Positions 1 to 6,535 of a stretch of DNA of 9,710 nucleotides are shown one piece after another; positions within the stretch are counted from its first letter, which is position 1; every line of letters begins with the position of its first letter. This DNA comes from Phycisphaerales bacterium (GTDB lineage: Bacteria > Planctomycetota > Phycisphaerae > Sedimentisphaerales > Anaerohalosphaeraceae), in contig DSDH01000264.1 of assembly GCA_011055475.1 (NCBI GenBank), positions 1 through 9,710 on the forward strand, read 5' to 3'. The notes under the pieces are model-generated. The model searched no databases. It saw only the letters and a program-made list of their open reading frames with translations, and was not told the DNA's origin. Made by a program: the position numbers and the translations under genes.

Positions 1-1253
1 AGAGCATCAACTTCACGCACGCCGTGTCGGGCTGCCCGGTCTGTTCGCCCTACCGCGCGAGCCTGCTGACGGGCCGATACCCGCTGAGTCATGGGGTGTT
101 CCTCAACGATGTGCCGCTGGGCACGGAGGCCGTGAGCATCGCCCAGGCCTGCAAGGCCGCCGGATACCACACGGGATACATCGGCAAGTGGCACCTGGAG
201 GGCAATGGCCGGACCCGTTACATCCCACCCCACCGGCGACAGGGATTTGAGTTCTGGAAGGTGCTCGAGTGCACGCACAACTACAACCGCTCGCAGTACT
301 ACGCCGGGGATGACCCGACGCCGCGATTCTGGCCGGAGTACGACGCGGTCTCGCAGACCGATGAGGCCTGCCGGTACATCCGCCGGCAGGCGACGGCCGG
401 GCCCTTCGTGCTGTTTCTATCGTGGGGTCCGCCCCACGCCCCCTACCTAACCGCGCCCGAAGAGTACCGCAAGCGATTCCGGCCGGAGGACGTGGTTCTG
501 CGGCCGAACGTCCCGCCCGAGCGTCACGAGGTGGCCCGCCGGGACTTGGCCGGTTACTACGCACACATTGCGGTCCTGGATGAGTGTATCGGCCGCATCG
601 TCGAGACGCTCAGCGGGGCGGGGATCGCCGAGGACACCATCCTGGTGTTCACAAGCGACCATGGCGACATGCTTTACTCGCAGGACATGACCAAGAAGCA
701 AAGACCTTTCGACGAGTCCATTCGGGTGCCCTTGCTGTTGCGTTATCCGGCGGTGCACGGGTCGGCCGGCCGCCGGATCGACATGCCGATCAACGCGCCC
801 GACATTATGCCGACGCTGCTGGGGCTGGCGGGCATTGCCATCCCGAAGACGGTCGAGGGACGCGATTACTCCCCGGTCATTCGTGGCACGGCCGAACCGG
901 ATAACGAGGCGGTGCTGATCTCGTGCCCGTCACCCTTTGGCCAGTGGGAGCGTCGGCATGGCGGCCGTGAGTATCGAGGCATCCGCACCCGACGCTATAC
1001 CTACGTCCGCGACCTGAACGGACCGTGGCTGCTGTTTGACAACGAGGCGGACCCCTACCAGCAGACCAACCTCGTCGGCCGCGTTGAGTATGGCGGCGTG
1101 CAGGCGCGGCTTGAGGCCATGCTCGCCGCCGAGCTGCGCCGCACGGGGGATGACTTTCGGCCCGGCGGGGAGTACATCCGCCGCTGGGGCTGGACCGTCG
1201 ATGAAAACGGCACCGTCCCCTACTGGATAAAGAACGACGGACAACCGGCTTGA
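1..1253 (+). CDS. Sulfatase, S1 formylglycine family (5' end cut by the window)
   Basis: This is a type I sulfatase that removes sulfate esters, probably from sulfated glycans. The reading frame is open from base 3, so the GTG at 24 is not the true start. The missing N-terminus should hold the first metal-binding Asp pair. The signature C-S-P-Y-R-A-S-L-L-T-G lies at bases 42-74; the Cys codon at 42-44 is the residue expected to become formylglycine. It fits C-x-P-x-R, with Tyr where Ser is usual. Other family marks are Y-I-G-K-W-H (about bases 177-194), S-W-G-P-P-H-A-P-Y (about 420-446) and S-D-H-G-D followed by K-K and E-S-I-R-V-P-L (about 654-737). Stop TGA is at 1251-1253. The gene converges on the Gfo/Idh/MocA gene. 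Family assignment is firm; the substrate is unknown, and the glycosidase neighbours suggest a sulfated polysaccharide. Confidence 0.93.
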   Translation, partial: SINFTHAVSGCPVCSPYRASLLTGRYPLSHGVFLNDVPLGTEAVSIAQACKAAGYHTGYIGKWHLEGNGRTRYIPPHRRQGFEFWKVLECTHNYNRSQYYAGDDPTPRFWPEYDAVSQTDEACRYIRRQATAGPFVLFLSWGPPHAPYLTAPEEYRKRFRPEDVVLRPNVPPERHEVARRDLAGYYAHIAVLDECIGRIVETLSGAGIAEDTILVFTSDHGDMLYSQDMTKKQRPFDESIRVPLLLRYPAVHGSAGRRIDMPINAPDIMPTLLGLAGIAIPKTVEGRDYSPVIRGTAEPDNEAVLISCPSPFGQWERRHGGREYRGIRTRRYTYVRDLNGPWLLFDNEADPYQQTNLVGRVEYGGVQARLEAMLAAELRRTGDDFRPGGEYIRRWGWTVDENGTVPYWIKNDGQPA

Positions 1254-1337
1254 GATTCCTTGCTGTAAGCCGTGACCGCGCTGGGTGATAACCCGGCGGG
1301 CGGCGGTCCTGGTCCATGAACGCCAGGATCCTCTTCA

Positions 1338-1352
1338 CGGGCGTGTCGCCCG
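1338..1352. terminator. Weak hairpin between convergent genes
   Basis: The 117 bases between the sulfatase stop and the end of the Gfo/Idh/MocA gene contain a perfect 6-bp stem, CGGGCG-TGT-CGCCCG. There is no T-run on either side, so rho-independent termination is doubtful. It is listed because a convergent junction is where a terminator is expected. Nothing else was recognised in this gap. Confidence 0.25.
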
Positions 1353-1370
1353 GGATACCATTATTGGGGC

Positions 1371-2813
1371 TTACACGTGCCACGGCGAGCGCATCGGGCG
1401 CGACAGGAGGCGGTTGGCCTCCTCATCATTGTCGAAGCGCTCGGCGGCCGGGTCCCACCGCAGCGGTCGGCCCAGTTTGTAGGCGATGATCGTCAAGTGA
1501 CCCAATGAGGCCGAGCGATGCCCCAGTTCCTCGTGGCAATTGGGCTGCTGGCGGGTGCGGATGCATTCCAGCCAGTTGGCGTGGTGGTTGTTCTCGCCGA
1601 TATTCACATCCCGGGTTTTGAGGCCCATCTCGTCGAAGATCTCGGCCGGCTCGCCCTGCACGGGCCCGCCGGTGGACATGCTCGTCACCCAGCCTCGCTC
1701 GCCCACGAACAAGCCGCCGAAATTGCCCGCCACATGCGCGTTCTGCGGCACGGCCTTGTACACGTCCTTGACCATGCCCCAGTGATCCACCAGATGCAGG
1801 AGCGTGCCGTTCGCATAGCGGCAGGTCATCGTCGGATAGCGTCCCTCGCCGGGGGGGAGGAACTCCACGGGCCCGCTTGTCTCCATGCCCAGGGCGTACT
1901 GGATCACATCGGCGCTGTGCGAGTGGTGCCACGTCACGGACACCGCACCGAAATCCTCGCAGAACGACCAGGGCACGACGCCGGGGCTGGGGTTGATGTG
2001 GTACAACGGGTGATATGGCCGCCAGGCCGCGGGGCCCACCCAGAGGGGCCAGTTGAGCCCATCGGGCACGGGCTGGCCAGGCAGGGCCACGTCCAGCGGC
2101 ACATAACTGTGGCCGTACTTCTCGGCGGGAAGGAACTCCTGCCACGGCTTGAATCGCTCGCTCAGCAGCCAGCCCATCAGGTTGTTCCACAGGGTGAAGA
2201 CATGCTTGACCTTGCCCAGGCCGCCGCGACGCACGAACTCGCACACCCGCCGCACGGTCGGGATCGAGCGATACTGCGTGCCCGTCTGAAACACGCGGCC
2301 ATAGCGCCGCATGACCTCCACCAACCGACGGCCCTCGGCCACGGTCAAGGAGATCGGCTTTTCGCAGTAGACATCCTTGCCGGCCTTGGCGGCGTCGATG
2401 CTCTGCAGCGTGTGCCAATGGTCGGGCGTGGCGATCACCACGGCGTCGATGTCGCTTCGGGCCAGGAGCTCGCGGTAGTCTTCATAGGCCGCGCACCCGC
2501 CGTAGGTCCCCGCCGTGGAGGCCGCGGCGTAGGCCTGGTCGGCCCGTTGTTGGGCCGCATCCCGGCGGACCTTATCCACGTCGCAGACGGCCAGCACCTG
2601 CACGTCCCCGTCGCCGAGGAGCCGATTCAGATGACCGCGACCCATCAGACCGGGCCCGATCACACCGACCGTGATGTGGTCGCTGGGTGCGGGACCATCC
2701 GCGGCCCACGCCCTCGCGGAAAGTACCCAGGGCGCTGCCGAACAGGCGCCCGCCCCCGCCAGAAAGCCTCGTCGCGTCACATCCCGTTGCTTGCGCCCTG
2801 CACGTTGCATCAT
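1371..2813 (-). CDS. Tat-exported Gfo/Idh/MocA family oxidoreductase
   Basis: This is an NAD(P)-dependent sugar oxidoreductase of about 480 residues. The N-terminus carries a Tat signal, T-R-R-G-F-L (about residues 13-18), then an Ala-rich stretch ending A-R-A-W-A-A. The Rossmann motif V-G-V-I-G-P-G-L-M-G (about 49-58) and the E-K-P motif (about 151-153) define the family. The C-terminal half has the D-F-G...H-H-S-H-S-A-D-V-I-Q-Y-A-L-G block and a late N-H-H-A-N-W-L-E-C-I-R-T motif typical of secreted Gfo/Idh/MocA proteins. Start choice: a GTG at 2825 overlaps the upstream stop but has no Shine-Dalgarno sequence, whereas the ATG at 2813 has GAGGG five bases upstream; ATG at 2810 is a third option. 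It is last in the GH28-ThuA-Gfo operon. Such exported members often hold NAD tightly and oxidise or reduce glycans; GH109-type glycosidase activity is an alternative. The substrate is unknown. Confidence 0.93.
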   Translation of the reverse strand: MMQRAGRKQRDVTRRGFLAGAGACSAAPWVLSARAWAADGPAPSDHITVGVIGPGLMGRGHLNRLLGDGDVQVLAVCDVDKVRRDAAQQRADQAYAAASTAGTYGGCAAYEDYRELLARSDIDAVVIATPDHWHTLQSIDAAKAGKDVYCEKPISLTVAEGRRLVEVMRRYGRVFQTGTQYRSIPTVRRVCEFVRRGGLGKVKHVFTLWNNLMGWLLSERFKPWQEFLPAEKYGHSYVPLDVALPGQPVPDGLNWPLWVGPAAWRPYHPLYHINPSPGVVPWSFCEDFGAVSVTWHHSHSADVIQYALGMETSGPVEFLPPGEGRYPTMTCRYANGTLLHLVDHWGMVKDVYKAVPQNAHVAGNFGGLFVGERGWVTSMSTGGPVQGEPAEIFDEMGLKTRDVNIGENNHHANWLECIRTRQQPNCHEELGHRSASLGHLTIIAYKLGRPLRWDPAAERFDNDEEANRLLSRPMRSPWHV

Positions 2814-2818
2814 CCTTG

Positions 2819-2823
2819 CCCTC
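2819..2823 (-). promoter_or_regulatory. Ribosome binding site deciding the Gfo/Idh/MocA start
   Basis: GAGGG lies five bases before the ATG at 2813. It overlaps the TGA stop of the upstream ThuA-fusion gene (2824-2822) and the alternative GTG codon (2825-2823). This favours the ATG and suggests the two genes are translated in close succession. Confidence 0.6.
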
Positions 2824-4525
2824 ACCTTGTCTTGTCGGCCAGTTCAATACACGTTTCGTCGATGCGGTCGATGTGCTCACGCATGGCCGCGGCACCCTGT
2901 GGTTCGACGGCATCATTCACGCCGATCAGCAACGGCATGCCCGCCTTCGCGACCGCCGCCAACACCTGGTTCAGTCGCCCCCGCGCAGAGGGCCGGCGGC
3001 CAAGCCGCAGGACTTTGAGCCGCCCGCCGATCCAGCCGACCGCCTGTGCCGGGTCCGCATCCACGGCCCGCAAGTCTCGCGGCGATACGCATACGCCCAG
3101 CCGCTGATCCCGCTCGGCGCAGGCCGCCAGCAACTCGGCCACGCCGGAGACACCGCCGGTACCGCCCGAATCCGGCGGTACCAGCGCCACGTGTATGTCG
3201 TGACGCCGACACAGCGATTCAAGCGGATCCATTCGAGCGGCGGCAGGCACGATAAGCGTCTCGGCGCCCATTTGCCGCGCAACGTCGAACAACTGCTCCA
3301 GATCGGCTGCCGCGTCGGGCACATGATCGATCCGCAGGGTTCGCAGACACACGGCCGCCGCATCCAGCTTCAGCCGAATCGCCTCGCGCAGCTCCGGAGC
3401 CAATGAGGCATCCAACCGCGCCGCATCGCCCGGCCGGACGGGCTGCCCGTACACGGCGCCCACGTTCAACAGGCCCGCCTCCGCCGCTCGGTCGATGGTT
3501 TCAAACAGTGTGGCGGGTGGCGATGAGCGCCCATTTGGCACCAACGCCGTCGCCCACCCGAGCCTTTCGCGGGCGCGGACGGCCGGTGTGAGAAACGCGC
3601 TGGGCGTGGTCGGCCCCGGCAGATCGCCCAATATGAACTGCGTGGCGGCCAGGTAGAATTGCAGCATCATCGGGTCCCAGAACACGTAGGGGTTGTGCGC
3701 AATCGTGCAGTAGAACACGCGCCCACGGCCATAGCCGCGCACCCAGGCCAATGCATAATCGCCGTCCTCTCGGAGGCACTGGCCTCGCGCGGGACCCTGG
3801 TCCAGGTCCGTCTTTTCGGTGTCGATACTCAGCAGGACGCGGACCCGACGCCGGCTGTACGGGTCGCCGAATCGGAAAAACTCATCGCGGTACTCGAAGC
3901 CGCCGCCGGGCAAGGACCGCACAACGGGATGCGTCGGATCATCCACCCGCAGGAAGACCCGCTCGGTGCTCTCGCGGTGGTTCGCGCCGCGGGCGCCGAG
4001 CATGATGCCGAACTCGGGCCAGTCCTCGATCGCGCCGGGCCACTGGGTGAAGGCGACGCTGGTGCCGTGGACGCCCATCAGGCCCCCGCCACCGTAGACA
4101 AACTCGACGAGACTCCGCCGCAGGAGCGGATCAGTGAACAGATTCCCCACGTTGTTGTTGAAGAACACCGCGTCGAATCGCCGCAGGGACTCCGGTGCGA
4201 ACACCGCCGGGTCCTGGCTGACGACCGCCTCGAACGCCCCCGTCGTTCGGCCCATCCGCGTAAAGGCCTGGTTGGCCGTCCGGGCCGAGGGATGGCCGCC
4301 ATAGCCGACGTTCCGGTCGAAGATCAACAGCCGCCTTGATTTGCCGGGCACGGCGACGAGCTTGGACACGGCCGCCTCGATCCGCTGCTCCTCATCGGTC
4401 CCCTGGGCATTCAGTCGGCCCAGAGGGATTGCCATGGCCGCTCCTGCCGCCGTGGCCGTCTGAAGAAACCGCCGGCGCGTCCAGTGGGTCCCGTCACGGA
4501 CCTGCCGCCAATTGTTTTCATTCAT
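2822..4525 (-). CDS. Tat-exported ThuA-like protein fused to a degenerate sugar-isomerase TIM barrel
   Basis: The protein has 567 residues in two domains. A Tat signal, T-R-R-R-F-L-Q (residues 16-22), leads to an Ala-rich stretch ending N-A-Q (39-41). Residues about 64-302 are a ThuA-like (trehalose utilisation, glutamine-amidotransferase fold) domain: G-G-G-G-L-M-G-V-H-G-T (145-155), D-P-T-H-P-V-V (196-202), the D-E-F-F-R-F block (214-219), A-W-V-R-G-Y-G-R-G-R-V-F-Y (260-272), with A-H (276-277) where family members read G-H. Residues about 320-560 resemble a xylose-isomerase-like sugar phosphate isomerase barrel, best seen at L-F-D-V-A-R-Q-M-G-A-E-T-L-I-V-P (412-427), but the usual metal ligands are not visible. 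ThuA proteins act beside Gfo/Idh/MocA dehydrogenases in 3-keto-sugar metabolism. The ATG at 4525 overlaps the GH28 stop by 4 bases and has GAGGAG eight bases upstream. Confidence 0.9.
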   Translation of the reverse strand: MNENNWRQVRDGTHWTRRRFLQTATAAGAAMAIPLGRLNAQGTDEEQRIEAAVSKLVAVPGKSRRLLIFDRNVGYGGHPSARTANQAFTRMGRTTGAFEAVVSQDPAVFAPESLRRFDAVFFNNNVGNLFTDPLLRRSLVEFVYGGGGLMGVHGTSVAFTQWPGAIEDWPEFGIMLGARGANHRESTERVFLRVDDPTHPVVRSLPGGGFEYRDEFFRFGDPYSRRRVRVLLSIDTEKTDLDQGPARGQCLREDGDYALAWVRGYGRGRVFYCTIAHNPYVFWDPMMLQFYLAATQFILGDLPGPTTPSAFLTPAVRARERLGWATALVPNGRSSPPATLFETIDRAAEAGLLNVGAVYGQPVRPGDAARLDASLAPELREAIRLKLDAAAVCLRTLRIDHVPDAAADLEQLFDVARQMGAETLIVPAAARMDPLESLCRRHDIHVALVPPDSGGTGGVSGVAELLAACAERDQRLGVCVSPRDLRAVDADPAQAVGWIGGRLKVLRLGRRPSARGRLNQVLAAVAKAGMPLLIGVNDAVEPQGAAAMREHIDRIDETCIELADKTR

Positions 4526-5937
4526 TGAGGCGTCTCCTCATCGTTGCGAATCACCCGGCCTACGTTTTCAAGCACCACCGCATCACCCTGCCGGGTGGAT
4601 GATGGGGACCAGTTCACGGTCCGCAGGGCCAGGCGCTTCACATCGTGGGCAATCATCACTGGCCGGGCATCCTCGCTGCGCGTGCGCAGGCGGACATTGT
4701 CCAGCTCCAGCTCATCGACGCCGCGAGCGTAGAGCCCCCACGCGGGCAGCGGCCGTGCATCCACACCCGGTGCCTTCACCTCCGTGGAATCGGGGGCCTT
4801 GCCGCCACCCTCATATTCCACCGTCACGTCGCGGAAAACCACCTGCTTGAACGGCTCCTCCGCCCAGCTCTCTACGGACACGGCCGCCCGATAGACCCCC
4901 GTTGCCGAGGCGCGATCCACGCTGATACGTCCACCGGTGTTGCCCTTGCGAAGCAGAAAATGGAACGGCGTGGCCACGTTGTGCATCGTCACGTCCGAGA
5001 TCCGCACATCGTCCAGCGTCCCCCGGGTCGCGTCCCACGCGCCCGGCTGCAGGTTAATCGCGGCCAGCATGTTGTGCCGGTCGGAGGTCCGGTGCGGGCG
5101 TCGGCCGGGCCCATAGAACAGGCAGTCATGCACGATCAGGTGCTCGGCCGGACCGATCAGCCGGATCCCGTTACAGGACGAGTTGACGATGCAGCCGGCG
5201 ATCAGCGTGTGGTCCCAGTACCGCCCCGCGATGCAGTCATCACCCGTGTAGAATTCACAGTCGACGATCGAAACGTTCTTGCACGGCCGGTCCGGAGCCC
5301 CGCGGAAATGCACGCCGTCCCAGCCGCCGATGAAACGAACATCGCGGATGGTCACATCGTCGCTGACTTGGAAGAACACGGCGTAGTTGGCCGAATCGAC
5401 AAAGCTCACGTCTCGGATCGTCACGTCGCGACAGCCGACGAACACGAAGGTGTGCGGCCCGCGCATCCGCTCCTCGCCCGTCGGGTCGAAGACCTTGTTG
5501 CCGTCGATGACCCCCGGCCCGGCGATGCCGATCCGCTGTTGGTCCTGGGCGAGAATCAACCCCCGATGCCACTTGCCCCAGCGGGCCTCGGGCATGAAAT
5601 CGGGCACCTTCGGCTGTTCGTACCGGCTCAGGTCGGGCGTGCCGATCAAGCGGGCGCCGGCATCGAGATACAGCGTGACATCGCTCTTGAGGTGAATCGT
5701 ACCCGACAGGTAGCGCCCGGGCCCGAGCCGCACCTGCCCTCCGCCCGCGTCGGCGCAGGCGTCGATGGCCTTCTGGATGGCCGGGCTGTCCAGGGCCTTG
5801 CCATCGCCTTTGGCGCCATGCTCACGGACATCGAACAGGCCCGCCTCGGCAGCGCCTACAACCGCCAGCATGGCCGTTGTGAGCAGGATGGCCGTTCGTT
5901 TACACGGCCCCTGCTCCCTGCGTCGTTCTGCCTGCAT
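4522..5937 (-). CDS. Secreted GH28-type (polygalacturonase-like) beta-helix glycosidase
   Basis: The protein has 471 residues: a Sec signal peptide (charged 1-14, hydrophobic 15-30, likely cleavage after A-E-A at 32), then a right-handed parallel beta-helix. The N-terminal pattern F-D-V-R-E-H-G-A-K-G-D-G-K-A-L-D-S-P-A-I-Q-K-A-I (35-58) and I-H-L-K-S-D-V-T-L-Y-L (81-91) are typical of GH28. Active-site equivalents are G-W-D-G (205-208, for N-T-D-G) and G-D-D-C (232-235). The G-H-G motif is replaced by C-N-G (255-257), so the usual catalytic-site His is absent and R-I-K is not evident. The start at 5937 is chosen because GGGAGGT sits six bases upstream and a clean signal peptide follows; the frame stays open to 6000 without one. 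It is the first gene of its operon. Expected role: trimming uronate or related alpha-linked residues outside the cytoplasm. A non-canonical activity is likely. Confidence 0.88.
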   Translation of the reverse strand: MQAERRREQGPCKRTAILLTTAMLAVVGAAEAGLFDVREHGAKGDGKALDSPAIQKAIDACADAGGGQVRLGPGRYLSGTIHLKSDVTLYLDAGARLIGTPDLSRYEQPKVPDFMPEARWGKWHRGLILAQDQQRIGIAGPGVIDGNKVFDPTGEERMRGPHTFVFVGCRDVTIRDVSFVDSANYAVFFQVSDDVTIRDVRFIGGWDGVHFRGAPDRPCKNVSIVDCEFYTGDDCIAGRYWDHTLIAGCIVNSSCNGIRLIGPAEHLIVHDCLFYGPGRRPHRTSDRHNMLAAINLQPGAWDATRGTLDDVRISDVTMHNVATPFHFLLRKGNTGGRISVDRASATGVYRAAVSVESWAEEPFKQVVFRDVTVEYEGGGKAPDSTEVKAPGVDARPLPAWGLYARGVDELELDNVRLRTRSEDARPVMIAHDVKRLALRTVNWSPSSTRQGDAVVLENVGRVIRNDEETPQ

Positions 5938-5942
5938 CAAAG

Positions 5943-5949
5943 ACCTCCC
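5943..5949 (-). promoter_or_regulatory. Strong ribosome binding site for the GH28-type gene
   Basis: GGGAGGT with a six-base spacer to the ATG at 5937. It fixes the start 21 codons inside the longest open frame and in front of the signal peptide. Confidence 0.75.
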
Positions 5950-6006
5950 AGGTTCGTTTCTTGCGGCTGCGCACACAACCTGTCGGTTCCCGACTCGCAC
6001 AAGACT

Positions 6007-6035
6007 ATGATACGCGATCCGCCTTCATGGGGCAA
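6007..6035 (-). promoter_or_regulatory. Candidate sigma70-type promoter of the GH28-ThuA-Gfo operon
   Basis: On the minus strand TTGCCC (6035-6030) and TATCAT (6012-6007) are separated by 17 bases. They match the -35 and -10 consensus at 4/6 and 5/6. Transcription would begin near base 6000, giving a leader of about 63 bases before the ATG at 5937. The call rests only on consensus match and position. Confidence 0.45.
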
Positions 6036-6056
6036 CCCCACCTGTCAAGCGGATCG
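6015..6056. promoter_or_regulatory. Nested inverted repeats over the promoter, possible operator
   Basis: An outer perfect 8-bp inverted repeat, CGATCCGC (6015-6022) and GCGGATCG (6049-6056), encloses a smaller one, TGGGG-CAA-CCCCA (6028-6040). Their centres lie within two bases of each other, and the inner repeat covers the candidate -35. Placement fits a regulator binding site. No regulator gene is in the window. Confidence 0.35.
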
Positions 6057-6060
6057 TACA

Positions 6061-6337
6061 GGGGTGCGAATCCTCCAAAGACGCCCGTGAAAGGTCGTGC
6101 CGAATCCGTTATGCTGGAGAGTCCAAGTGATCTGACAACAGAGCCGTCCAAACCGGAAGTGCGACGTGAATGTCAAGTCCTTCCCCGCGTCATCGCCGGA
6201 GCCTGGATCGATGCGAGCCACATTGACACAGCCGATATCGTGATGGACCACGTCTCCCCGCCGGATCGCTGCGTTTGGTGATACACGAAGCGTCAGTTCA
6301 CCCCCCCTGTGTCCCCAGCCGACACAGCAAAGGTGCG
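6061..6337. other. Gene-free stretch with no recognised content
   Basis: This part of the 598-base intergenic region has no reading frame with recognisable protein features on either strand. The short open frames crossing it have arginine-rich or low-information translations and no ribosome binding site. The only structure seen is a perfect 7-bp hairpin, CTGTGTC (6307-6313) and GACACAG (6321-6327) with a 7-base loop and no T-run, just outside the repeat element. It may be decayed sequence or distal regulatory DNA. Confidence 0.5.
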
Positions 6338-6387
6338 CTAACAGTCCGTTGAAAAACGTACGGGCCACCGCAACGGGCCTTTTTGTC

Positions 6388-6428
6388 ATTCCCGCCCGCC
6401 TGCGGCGCGTTTCCACTCCAGCGGGAAT
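6388..6428. repeat. Palindromic repeat, ATTCCCGC / GCGGGAAT arms
   Basis: A perfect 8-bp inverted repeat (6388-6395 and 6421-6428) with a 25-base loop, inside the MITE-like element. The context GTCATTCCCGC...GCGGGAATCCA is of a type scattered between genes in many bacteria. A second small hairpin, CACGC-TTT-GCGTG, follows at 6430-6442. Confidence 0.55.
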
Positions 6429-6468
6429 CCACGCTTTGCGTGCACAGAGCACACCTCACGTTGAGCGT

Positions 6469-6510
6469 GGACCCCGGATCAAAGCCTGCCCCGGACTCGA
6501 TCCGGGGTCC
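6469..6510. repeat. Strong 12-bp palindromic (REP-like) hairpin
   Basis: GGACCCCGGATC (6469-6480) and GATCCGGGGTCC (6499-6510) are perfect reverse complements with an 18-base loop that repeats part of the arm. It is followed by GGGGTGAC, a context known from dispersed intergenic repeats. It lies just downstream of the DUF1080 gene in that gene's direction, so it could stabilise the 3' end of the message or slow polymerase. It has no T-run. Confidence 0.6.
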
Positions 6511-6535
6511 GGGGTGACACTTTTTCAACAGGCTG

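Noticed and set aside
24..26. GTG as the start codon of the sulfatase
   Set aside because: The frame is open upstream and reads N-F-T-H-A-V-S-G, typical sulfatase sequence before the active-site Cys; a start here would remove the N-terminal metal site.
1518..3107. Long plus-strand open frame of 529 codons opposite the Gfo/Idh/MocA gene
   Set aside because: The translation is His/Ala/Gly/Arg-rich with no family motif. The opposite strand encodes a clear conserved enzyme, so this is a GC-driven shadow frame.
6042..6047. Perfect TTGACA on the minus strand as -35 for TATCAT at 6012-6007
   Set aside because: The spacing is 29-30 bases, far from the 17 needed. The weaker TTGCCC at 6035-6030 has the right spacing.
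6059..6078. GGGGTGCGAATCCTCC resembling a tRNA T-arm
   Set aside because: The loop differs from TTCGAAT, the stem does not pair well, and no anticodon arm or acceptor stem can be found around it.
4645..6090. Plus-strand open frame of 481 codons opposite the GH28-type gene
   Set aside because: It is a shadow of the beta-helix gene, His/Val/Asp/Arg-rich with no recognised domain.
6045..6452. Minus-strand open frame of 135 codons in the intergenic region
   Set aside because: It runs through the palindromic element and the unassigned stretch. Its translation shows no family features and it has no credible ribosome binding site.
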